The notes under the pieces are model-generated. The model ran no database searches. It was not told the origin of the DNA and saw only the letters and a program-made list of their open reading frames with translations. The translations under genes were made by a program, and so were the position numbers. From contig CM077667.1 in NCBI GenBank assembly GCA_039707655.1, forward strand, positions 416,187,409-416,251,408: a DNA stretch of 64,000 nucleotides, written 5' to 3'. Below are positions 55,884 to 64,000 of this stretch, in pieces; position 1 is the first letter of the stretch; the number at the start of each line of letters is the position of its first letter. The DNA comes from Elymus sibiricus. Its lineage: Eukaryota; Streptophyta; Magnoliopsida; Poales; Poaceae.

Positions 55884-57437
55884 TGTAAGAGCATAATTTT
55901 CCCCAAGTAGTTTTGGTGGTTGGTGGCAATGCCCTTGCGGACTAATCGTGTGCATTAAGCTTTCAGAGATTATCAGGTGGCACGAGACGGTTTTCATCCC
56001 CTCAGTTGTTAAAAGAGAAGACGACGTTTTTCTATCGATTTAGTGTTGGTGGACTTGAGTCGTAGGAAAATCCGTACTATCAAGAGGGGATCCGCATTTG
56101 GAAAGGTTGGGAGGAACTATCACGTACACATTTGCACCCCCTTCCGTTTCCCGGCACAGTGGGGTTGCTTCCTGCCCCAAAGGCCACTGAGTTGCATATA
56201 AGCGGAAGTACCGCTCCGCAGACGGTAGTACCGCCCCAGCAGTACTAGGGTCACTACCACTTATATTTTCTTTCTGGAGCCTTCGGGTGCCTTTGCCCAT
56301 AATTAGTGGAAGTACCACTGGGAGCGGAGCGGTAGTACCGCTCGGGCGGTACTACCGCCCTCCACTCCCAGCCCCACTTTCGCTTATTTTAAGCTCTCTG
56401 ATGTCTTTGGCACTCGAGCAGATTTTGAGCGGCAGTAATGAGCAGAAGTACCGCTCTAAGCGGTACTACCGTACTGCCCTCCTCATTTCTGCTAAGTCTG
56501 GGCTTCCTTCAGTGCTAAGCGGAAGTACCGCTGGCGGGAGCGGTAGTACCACTCCGGCGGAACTACCACCTCCCTGGCTAACGTCAACTGCCTGTGAAGC
56601 CTGGTACTTCCATGCAAGCAGAAGTACCGCTCCCAAGAGTGGTACTACCGCTTATTCACGACTTGTGGACAGAAAACGGTCATATTTTCTTCTCCTATAT
56701 AAGTGGGTCTTCTTCTCCAAGAGACGTCACCTCTTTTCCCCCAAAAGCTCCATTGTTGCTCCTATGCTCATTCTTGCCAGATCTCTCTCCCTAGCCATCA
56801 AATCTTGTTGATGCTCTAGGGATTGGAGGATAAGGCCTTGATCTACACTTCCACCAAGAGAAATTTGATTCCCCCCACTAATCCCTTGCGGATCTTGTTA
56901 CTCTTGGGTGTTTGAGCACCCTAGACGGAAGAGGTCACCTCGAAGCCATATTCCATTGTGGTGAAGCTTCGTGGTGGTGTTGGGAGCCTCCAATTAAGTT
57001 GTGGAGATTGCCCCAACCTTGTTTGTAAAGGTCCGGTTGCCGCCTTCAAGAGCACCACTAGTGGAATCACGACACCTCGCATTGTGTGAGGGCGTGAGGA
57101 GAATATGGTGGCCTTAGTGGCATCTTGGGGAGCATTGTACCTCCACACCGCTCCAACGGAGACGTACTTCCCCTCAAAGGGAAGGAATTTCGGCAACACA
57201 TCCTCGTCTTCACCGGTTCCACTTGTGGTTATCTCTTACCTTTACTTTGTGCAAGCTTTACTTATATTGTATCCTTTGCTTGCTTGTGTTGTTATTGTTG
57301 CTAGCATCATATAGGTTGCTCATCTAGTTGCATATCTAGACAACCTATTTGTTGCTAACCTAATTCGTTAAAGAAAAGTTAAAAATTTGGTAGTTGCCTA
57401 TTCACCCCCCCTCTAGTCAACCATATCGATCCTTTCT
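55884..57437 (+). repeat. SIRE/Maximus-like Copia 3' LTR
   Basis: The LTR starts TGTAAGAGCATAATTTTCCCC and runs to about CATATCGATCCTTTC, close to the usual CTTTCA end of such LTRs, though the final A is not seen. A TATA box CTATATAAG lies at 56696-56702. The upstream half contains an array of short palindromes of the GCGGTAGTACCGC type (56200-56660). Short ORFs within it are incidental. The right flank resembles an older Athila LTR remnant for about 40 bp. Confidence 0.75.
56200..56660. repeat. Palindrome array GCGGTA(G/C)TACCGC in the Copia LTR
   Basis: More than ten words such as GCGGAAGTACCGC, GCGGTAGTACCGC, GCGGTACTACCGC and their half-forms are scattered over about 460 bp just upstream of the TATA box. 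Adjacent palindromes also pair with each other as larger hairpins. Confidence 0.8.
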
Positions 57438-58153
57438 ACTGGGATATAGAGCACCGCAAGATTGAACCCACTACCAGGGGCAGGCCCAAGAATTAAAGAC
57501 TGTGTATTCAAATTTTAATTTTTTTTTGAAGCCTATAGCCTTCCTTTTTGCACATATAACCGATTATCATTGTAGCATATTGTGCTGGTTTTAAAATATA
57601 TAAAAGACATCGCAAATATGTTGTATTCATAAAAAATGATCATAACTTGGTATTGTTCAACATATAGAAGAAAAAAATGGTTGAACATATCATGGCAAAA
57701 TGTAACATCTATAGAGGATAGAAAAAAGCAAAATATAAGAAGCCTTACATAATGATCATTTTAACAAATTCAAAATTATACACAGTCTCACATTACAAAC
57801 TCAAATGAAAAATAAGAAATTCTCATGTCTAAATAATTCATAATTGACTGCAAACAAGTCTCTAGTTTCACTATAATTAAATAGAAAGACAAGTGGTCAG
57901 ACTAACTTACTTATAGGAGCTCAAACTCTGCCCATGTCTATACTGCAGCAATGCAGCCACCTGCTGGACAGTGAGAACAAAACTGTGTATGCTCTCTGCG
58001 GGTGAATTCAGTTTGACTAAGAATCGGCATGAGAGGAGAGATACCAATTTCAGAAGTCGAAGAATTAATACTTCTAATTAGCAATGATACCTTCAAAAGA
58101 TCAATCCGTGGTTCTGGCTTTGAAATTGATTCGATTCGGCCTGCTGCCCACTC
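57438..58153. other. AT-rich sequence without gene between Copia LTR and G
   Basis: No ORF of note. The first 40 bp resemble part of the E4-type LTR (CACCGCAAGATTGAACCCA). The word CAGGGGCAGGCCCA near 57477 looks like an hAT-type terminus, but no second end is found before G at 58154. Confidence 0.45.
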
Positions 58154-58980
58154 TGTCGTGGATTTGTCACGACAGATGTCCTAGTGTAAGGACTTAGTCG
58201 TGAGGCCAACGCATCTAACTGGTAGCTTGAGAGGGGTTGAGCGGGATGAGAGACGCGGAGTTTTTACCTAGGTTCGGCTCCTCCGATGGAGGTAAAAGCC
58301 TACGTCCTGCTTGTCTTATATTGATGACGATGACGATCTCGGTTACAAGGGTGCGGAGTCGCTACCTCTTAATCTCGAGAACCTCTAATCTGACTATCTT
58401 TTCTGACCTGTCTCCCAGACCTGTCTATGGAGACGTCTAAAACTTAACCCTCTCGGGGTGACCCGCCCCTCCTTATAAAGGCTGAAGGGGCGGTTTACAT
58501 GTAGAGTCTAAGTCGGATTGAGACTTAACTTACTATGACTTCCCATCGTGGGCTTCTCTTCATGGGCTTCTGAGTCCCGGGCTTCTTAACTCTCCCGGGC
58601 GGCTTACACCGGGCGGCTTAGCGCCGGGCTTATCTTTGAGACTCGTCTTCGGGGACTCGTCTCCGGGACTTAACTGTCTGCCAGGAAACACTGTTCACCG
58701 GGTTAACATCCTGGCACTGTAGCAGTCGGGTTACATCCTGACACTATAGCAGCCGGGTTACATCATGTCACTGTAGCAGCAGGGTTAACATCCTAACACT
58801 GTAGCAGCCGGGTTAACATCCTGGCACTGTAGCAGCCGGGTTAACATCCTGGCACTGTAGCATCCGGGTTAACATTTGTCTGCCGGGTTAGCTGTCTGCC
58901 GGGTTACAATTGTTTGCCGGGTTAGAACTATAAACGGGTCATAATCATTCCCGGTCATACCGCGGGGTATATCCCCGACA
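58154..58980 (-). repeat. G 3' LTR
   Basis: 827 bp, starting (minus) TGTCGGGGATATACCCCGCGG at 58980 and ending CCACGACA at 58154. The TATA phrase TTATAAGGAGGGG is at 58473-58478. It is longer than the F LTR mainly because of a tandem array at 58697-58930. Confidence 0.88.
58697..58930 (-). repeat. 28-bp tandem array in the G LTR
   Basis: The unit (GCCGGGTTAACATCCTGGCA then CTGTAGCA on the plus strand) occurs six times at 27-28 bp spacing from 58697 to 58862, followed by shorter CCGGGTTA words to about 58930. The F LTRs lack it. Confidence 0.85.
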
Positions 58981-58992
58981 TTAGCCCCCAGG
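58981..58992 (-). other. G polypurine tract
   Basis: The minus strand reads ACCTGGGGGCTAA just before the LTR, as in F. Confidence 0.75.
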
Positions 58993-59232
58993 TTAGCTTG
59001 AATTTATTCATGGTAACCTCCTGAAATAAGAATATGTAAAGGGACCAGTTCACTCAAAAATACCAGTTGATCAGCTCCTGAAAATTCTGAAACTCTGTCA
59101 TATCAATATACTGACGCTGGCTCCTTGAAGAAAAAATAACCCTTATTATCAACTGCCTTGGCTTGATAAATTTGCTTGGTTCCTCATAACTGAGAATTTG
59201 AAGACATATCTTCCTCATATCCATATTACCTG

Positions 59233-59845
59233 TAGCCCCCAAGTCTTAAGAAGGGAAACGTAGTGATAGCCTTAAGATTTGCTTCATATTACCTGGATTG
59301 CTCATCTGAGTCACCAGTCATAAATTGAATGTTCCACATATGTAGCCCCCAAGTACCGGGTTGTCTTGCCTGCAGCAACCTGGGACTTTTGAACTTGGTG
59401 TTGAATGTTGAGAAATCTGGGTTGTCATCTGAGTCGCCAGATATATTCTGAGCGTTCTGTATTTCACATGTGTAGCCCCCAAGGGCCGGCTCATTAGCAT
59501 GTGATGGGCCGGGTCTTCAATTTGGACCTTATAATCTGCTTGAACAGCTGAATACTGTAGCCCCCAAGTGCCGGGTCGCATGCCTGCAGCGACTTGGGAC
59601 TTTAGAAAATTTGATCTGAGCGGTGTAGCCCCCAAGGGCCGGCTCAGTAAGAAGTACTGTGCTGGGACTTAGAAAAATATTGAAAGGCTGGCTCATCTCC
59701 TTGAGATAACAGGGTCTTGTTGACGATGTAATGATTTGAAAACCAGCTTGCATTAGCCCCCTAGTGCCGTGATGCATGCTTGCAGCGACATGGGACTTGC
59801 ATACTTGATATAAACTGGATTTGAATAATGTAGCCCCCAAGTGTC
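59233..59845 (-). repeat. Polypurine-tract-like module array in G
   Basis: The minus strand has (A/C)CTTGGGGGCTA at about 59233, 59343, 59473, 59558, 59626, 59754 and 59831 (plus coordinates). Weaker forms GGGGGCT occur near 60992, 61146, 61223 and 61381. Several are next to GTCGCTGCAGGCA-like words, as in F. Confidence 0.75.
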
Positions 59846-60284
59846 GGGTCGTCTGCCTGCGGCGACTCGGGACTGTGTGAGAATAATATGACTCATCATA
59901 ATTTGTTGAATCAATCCTTGACTGTGGTTGTAATATAACCCGGAGTGAATATCCTGAAATAATTCCTGTCTTTGACATGAAATCCCTGCCCGTAGTTGCG
60001 GTGCAACCCGGCAAATATTTTAAGAAAACCATGAGTGCTGTAGTACACTACAGAGCACCGGTTAAAGAAATCCAATAGCCGGTCAATTAAATGACACGTC
60101 ATTATATCTGATAGGGCGGCTCATCTTAAGAGACAAGACCTGCAAAAACAAGACAGAATATTCTGCATTGTTGTAAGGGCGGCTTGAAAAAGCGCAACCC
60201 GGAGATGTTAAAATCTGTTATAGCCTTGCTTCTTCTTTCATAATCTTGCTTTGACCCGGTTTGGCAAACCGGCATGATATGTAT

Positions 60285-60340
60285 GTATGATGTAATGCAT
60301 GATGTAATGTATGATGTAATGTATGATGCAATGCATGATG
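60285..60340. repeat. 12-bp tandem repeat ATGATGTAATGT
   Basis: About four to five units of ATGATGTAATG(C/T) in a row. Confidence 0.8.
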
Positions 60341-60614
60341 TTCTTGCTTTTCTGTTCGAAAACTCACAAGCCGGTTCTTCTGGGCGGACTCGCTACTTGA
60401 ACTCTAACAGTACAGGGTCTCTAGCGAGAGTGACCGTCAATTCTTTGACCGGCTCAGGGTCTCTAGACGAGATTAACTGATAAGAGCGTAGCGAACCAGA
60501 AAGAGACGCAGCAGGGGGTGAATACCCTTAGAGCCCATAAGCTACTTCTCACGTGACGTAAATCCATCGTTTGAACCTCCAGGGTACGATGGGCCACTCG
60601 GCGGAAAGTACGCA

Positions 60615-60862
60615 GCAGATGGGAGAGTTTGCCTCGCCGCTGTAAGAGGCCCTTGCAGGGGGTAAGTTTTAGAACTCGCTGCACCCCTGGCAAAACGGCA
60701 GCAACTTACAGGCAGGTATAATCCGGCCTTGCAGATGAGAGAGTTTGCCTCGCCGCTGTAAGAGGCTTTTGCAGGGGGTAAGTTTTAGAACTCGCTGCAC
60801 CCCTGGCAAAGCGGCAGCTACTTACAGGCAGGTATAACCCGGCCTTGCAGATCGGAAAAGGG
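60615..60862. repeat. 116-bp tandem repeat, two copies plus part
   Basis: GCAGATG/GCAGATC starts recur at 60615, 60731 and 60847. The units contain GAGTTTGCCTCGCCGCTG and GGGGGTAAGTTTTAGAACTC. No gene. Confidence 0.85.
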
Positions 60863-61783
60863 GGTAAGTTCACAACTCGTTGCACCCCTAGTGATCTTTG
60901 TTGACGGAGTCAACGTTTGGGTCCACGACCCGCCTTACAGTGGCTGAAGAGCCTGATCGAGAGGGTTGAAGCTTAACCCGGTTGGTTGAAAGCCCCCAAA
61001 CGACCTTGTTGACGGAGTCAACTTGTGCATCGTCTTGTGAGCAACCGTCATGTGGACCGCCGACTTGTAAGCCGCCGTCTTGGTTACTATTGTGGCTGAA
61101 GAGCCGATCAAGAGGGTGAGCGAGCTAAACCCGGCGGGTTGGAAGCCCCCAAATGACCTTGTTGAAGTATCAACATTGTTGCAGCATTTTGTAAGCCGCC
61201 ATCTTGTATGAAGAAACAGAAGAAGCCCCCAAGTTGAACGGCGTATCATGGCGGCTCGTCTTTCTTGGGTAACTTTTAATCCTTCCGCCAATAATGTAGT
61301 TGCCCTCGGAACCAAATTAACTTCCTTGCAATGACCCGGGGTTCTCGTTGAAGATGACCAAATGTGTCGAGCCATGTCTGTAGCCCCCGAGTCTTAAGTT
61401 GACTCGAAGAGGCGGCATGAGAATCTCCACTGAAGGTTGAGGTTGACCGTGGCGGGTTATAGATGATCCGTATGAATTGTTTCAATAATCCGGTCGAGGG
61501 TTCGTCCTGGCAGGTTGTTGAAGTTAACCAAACTGTAGTGGCGGTGACTTGTGCGCCTGTCCGTTGGGCGACTCGTGCAGACGAACACCGCACCGATATA
61601 TTGATGTAGATCAGACTGCGGGCGGCGTCTTGCGCGCGTCCATTGGGCGTCTCGTACAGGCGAGCACGGCACCAGTAGGCCAATGTAGTTTGGACCGCCG
61701 GGGCGGCGACTTGCGCGCGTCCGCTGATCAGTTTGTATGGATTGCTCCGGTGTGTTATGTAGACGTAGAAGTCAGTCACGGCA
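60863..61783 (-). other. G interior, no gene
   Basis: This contains AGCCGCC and CCGGC words, the single counterpart of the F 76-bp unit (61236-61300), and paired GTTGACGGAGTCAAC-type palindromic words near 60900 and 61010. ORFs on the minus strand reflect repeats and have no domain. Confidence 0.45.
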
Positions 61784-61985
61784 TTGTAAGCCGGCGCGGT
61801 CGCGAGAGACGGCCACGACGTTGTAAGCCGGTACGGTCGTAAGAGACGGCCACGGCGTTGTAAGCCGGCGTGGTCGCGAGAGATGGCCGCGGCGTTGTAA
61901 GCCGGCATGGTCGCGAGAGATGGCCGCGGCGTTGTAAGCCGGGGCGGCGCGGAAGACGGCCGCGGCATTGTAAGACGGCACGAAA
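61784..61985. repeat. 37-bp tandem array in G
   Basis: TTGTAAGCCGG starts recur at 61784, 61821, 61858, 61895, 61932 and 61968. The interior words GGTCGCGAGAGA and GGCCGCGGCG are well kept. The array matches F 51660-51840 in opposite orientation. Confidence 0.85.
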
Positions 61986-62379
61986 GCACGAGTCGGCCAC
62001 GGCATGTTTGACATTGGATCAGACCATGAGCGGCTTCCGCGTGTCTGTTGGACAACTCGTACAGGCGGGCGCTGACGTGAGCTTTGCATCCGTGGTACGA
62101 CTGTCACTTTAGCAGTCCTGCATAAAAGACATGCAGACGAGAGTAATTGTTCTTGAAAAGATGAAAAATGCATCAATAAAAATTGACTGGATTGACTTCA
62201 CCTGATATACTTGTCGGAAATTATCAGCCACATGATTGATGATAACTGCGGTGGAGTTGTAGTCAACCGTGGGCGAGTTGGAGATACTCATAGTAATTTG
62301 CGTGTGTGCTCTGATAAAATTTGAGCTGTCCCCACCCTTCTCTCTCTCTTTTTTTTTTAGCGAGCCAAGACCACTCCGT
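61986..62379 (-). other. G interior between arrays, no gene
   Basis: Mixed composition with a T-run near 62350. No credible ORF. Confidence 0.4.
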
Positions 62380-64000
62380 CAGGCAGCAAGGTGGGCAACG
62401 GAGGCGGTGGCTTGAGCGGCGCAAGGCCAAGGCGGAAACCGGGCCAGGCTCGACGACGGCGGCTCAGAGCTGCAGCGACATGCGGCAAGTGAGGCGAGCC
62501 GGCGATGGCGATTTGACACGGCTGGGCGTGCGGTACCACGGAATAGGGGCCGACCCTCGGCGAGTGGCGGCTCAAGGCCGCGGAGGCGGAGGTAACCCGG
62601 AGCAGTGGCCGGCCGTAGGCGCAAGAAGCGCGGGGCGGCTCAGGACTCGGGCGGGTGGAGGCCAGTGCTCCGGACCGGCAGCGAAGCGCAAAACCGCAGC
62701 GCGAGGACAGGCTCAGAGGCAAGACGAGCGTAGGCGGTGGCTCGGAGTGCTGCAGAATCACCGAGGCTCCGGCAGGTTGAGGGTGGCTCAGCCACGATGA
62801 CGGCGGCTTGAGGCGAGGGCGGCCGCGCGCGACCCTGAAGGACATCCGCTTCAGACGGCTTGCGGCATCTTGGACGACGGCGACTTGGCACGCCGGTGCC
62901 GGCGGTTTGGAGGCAGCCCAAAACGAGGGAGGCAAGTCGCGTGACGGCGTTGGTGGCTTTGGTCATGGCAGAACCCAGCAACGGAGGCAGAACGACTGCT
63001 TTGACCGAGCAGGGCGGCCCGAACCCAAAATCCCCCACTCCGGAGGCGAGACTGCCCACAACGGGGGCGGCCTTGACGGTGCAGTTGCGGCAGAAACGCG
63101 AGGCCGCTAGGGGCGGCTGGATGGCTCGAGCGGAGTAGAGTCAGGCGCGGCAGAAAAGCGGAGGAAGCCGGTGGCGGAGGTTGGTTTTTCCGTGACAGGC
63201 GTCCACGGCGGCTCGGGGCCACATCGGCGGCTGGGGCGACTTGGTCGCAGAGCTGCCAGGGCGCTGGAGCGAGGTTCAGCAAGCTGACGGCGGGTTAGTG
63301 TGAGCAGGACAGGGCGGCCTGCGAACCTCAGCGGGTCATGCCGGCGGTAATCCATGGCAGTGGCTCGGGGCGACTTAGAGGCGCGGCAGAACCGGCGTAG
63401 CCATGTGCAGGGCGAGGCAGCCCATTGCCGAGGCCGTACGACCGGGGCGGCTCAGCCCCGGTGGCTCAACACGACGTGACAGGTTTGTCGGTGGCTCAGG
63501 GCGTAGGCGAAGTGGCCACGGGGCTGAGGCGGCTCAACGACGGAGCGACAAGGCGGAAGCCGCGTCTCGGGCGGCTCGGAGCAGCCACAACAGAGGAGTG
63601 AAGCTACGGCGGCTGACGGAGGCGCAGCCACGAAGATGCCCCAGAGAGGCGGCTCGGATGAAGCGAGACCCAACGACGGCTCGGATGAGATGAGACCCGA
63701 CAGCGGCTCGGAGGAGGACCTGGTCGGACCAGGTGTGTCGAGATGATAGATAGCCGGGTGGCGATTTGGAACTGGCCCAGCGGAGGTGTGGCAGGTCAAG
63801 GAGGACAAGGCGCGGCGGCGGGGTGGAAACTACGGCCTGTGCGGGCGCGGGCGCCTCGAGGCCGCGGCGAAGGCGAACAGCGGCTCGACGGTGAGACCAT
63901 GGCGGCCCAAGTTGGATGGCAGAGCGAAGTGGCACGGGGAGGCCCACGGCGAGGCGGTGTCCGGTTGTTTGGAGCAGAGATTGGGGCAGCTCGGCGGCTT
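62380..64000. repeat. GC-rich degenerate repeat based on GGCGGCTC
   Basis: The word (G)GCGGCTC(A/G) or a one-base variant occurs about 25 times at 30-80 bp spacing up to the window end. The overlapping ORFs on both strands (for example 62357-62935 and 63452-63808 minus, 62321-62800 plus) repeat Ser-Glu-Pro-Pro or Arg/Gly-rich words because of this and are not accepted as genes. Confidence 0.55.

Larger units (their letters stand above)
58154..64000 (-). mobile_element. G: non-autonomous Tat-like element related to F, 3' half
   Basis: The minus strand ends with a 3' LTR (58154-58980) preceded by CCTGGGGGCTAA. The interior to the right shares the polypurine-like modules, the 37-bp array and the 76-bp unit with F. 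Beyond 62300 it becomes strongly GC-rich. The 5' LTR is outside the window. No gag or pol domain is seen. Left flank for the target duplication would be CACTC (58149-58153). Confidence 0.8.

Noticed and set aside
57477..58153. hAT transposon starting CAGGGGCAGGCCCA
   Set aside because: Only one end resembles a terminus; no inverted partner or duplication is found before the G LTR.
58697..58930. CRISPR-like array (28-bp repeats)
   Set aside because: The units are contiguous without spacers and lie in a plant LTR.
62321..63947. Overlapping long ORFs on both strands at the window end
   Set aside because: They follow from the GC-rich GGCGGCTC repeat; their proteins repeat simple words and overlap in several frames.

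Overview
The window looks like a block of nested transposable elements from a large grass genome, most likely Triticeae (wheat, Aegilops, barley or rye type). I infer this from the retrotransposon families: Athila-lineage Gypsy elements whose LTRs start TGATACGTC and whose primer-binding site matches tRNA-Asp, a chromodomain Gypsy element with very long TGTAAC...GTTACA LTRs, Tat-like Gypsy elements with TGTCGGGG...CCCCGACA LTRs, and a SIRE/Maximus-like Copia LTR. No intact host gene is visible. The only host-derived sequence I recognise is a processed, broken copy of a WDR43/UTP5-like gene. Family names are given by lineage only, because no database could be searched.

Layout, left to right. 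1-6122 (minus): right part of a non-autonomous Athila-like element 'E0' (gag-protease and a downstream ORF, no RT or integrase), which interrupts a Tat-like element (6123-9712, minus) reduced to 5' LTR, gag start and an antisense coiled-coil ORF. That in turn interrupts Athila element 'E1' (9713-17571), which sits in a sister copy 'E2' (17572-24992), which sits in a gag-only Athila-type element 'E3' (24993-29689), which sits in an LTR of 'E4' (29690-30027, resumed at 44545-45074). All six are on the minus strand and only their 5' (right) arms lie in the window; the left arms must lie beyond position 1. 30028-44539 is a complete 14.5-kb chromodomain Gypsy element (Tekay-like, minus) inside the E4 LTR with target duplication CGTAG.

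45075-57437 (plus) is the 3' end of a SIRE/Maximus-like Copia element, interrupted at 45106-54998 by 'F', a 9.9-kb non-autonomous Tat-like element with 612/613-bp LTRs and target duplication AGATG. F carries a fold-back MITE, a WDR43-like processed pseudogene, and a very young 2.7-kb LTR element 'H' (277-bp LTRs differing at two positions, target duplication GCACC) that encodes an intact 578-residue protein I do not recognise. 57438-58153 is AT-rich sequence without a gene. 58154-64000 is the 3' half of 'G', a minus-strand relative of F that is full of tandem arrays.

None of the elements can be fully autonomous as written. E1 has lost most of gag but keeps the RT catalytic motif; E2 has gag but has lost the RT catalytic motif; both share one RT frameshift. 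E0, E3, F, G and H lack pol. The most interesting signals are (i) an LTR-like promoter module (a CCAGGGCGCGCC-type inverted repeat followed by a TATA box) used in the LTRs and again in front of the downstream ORF, (ii) different ORFs behind the same internal promoter in the sister copies E1 and E2, (iii) element H with its intact unknown ORF, and (iv) arrays of polypurine-tract-like modules in F and G.
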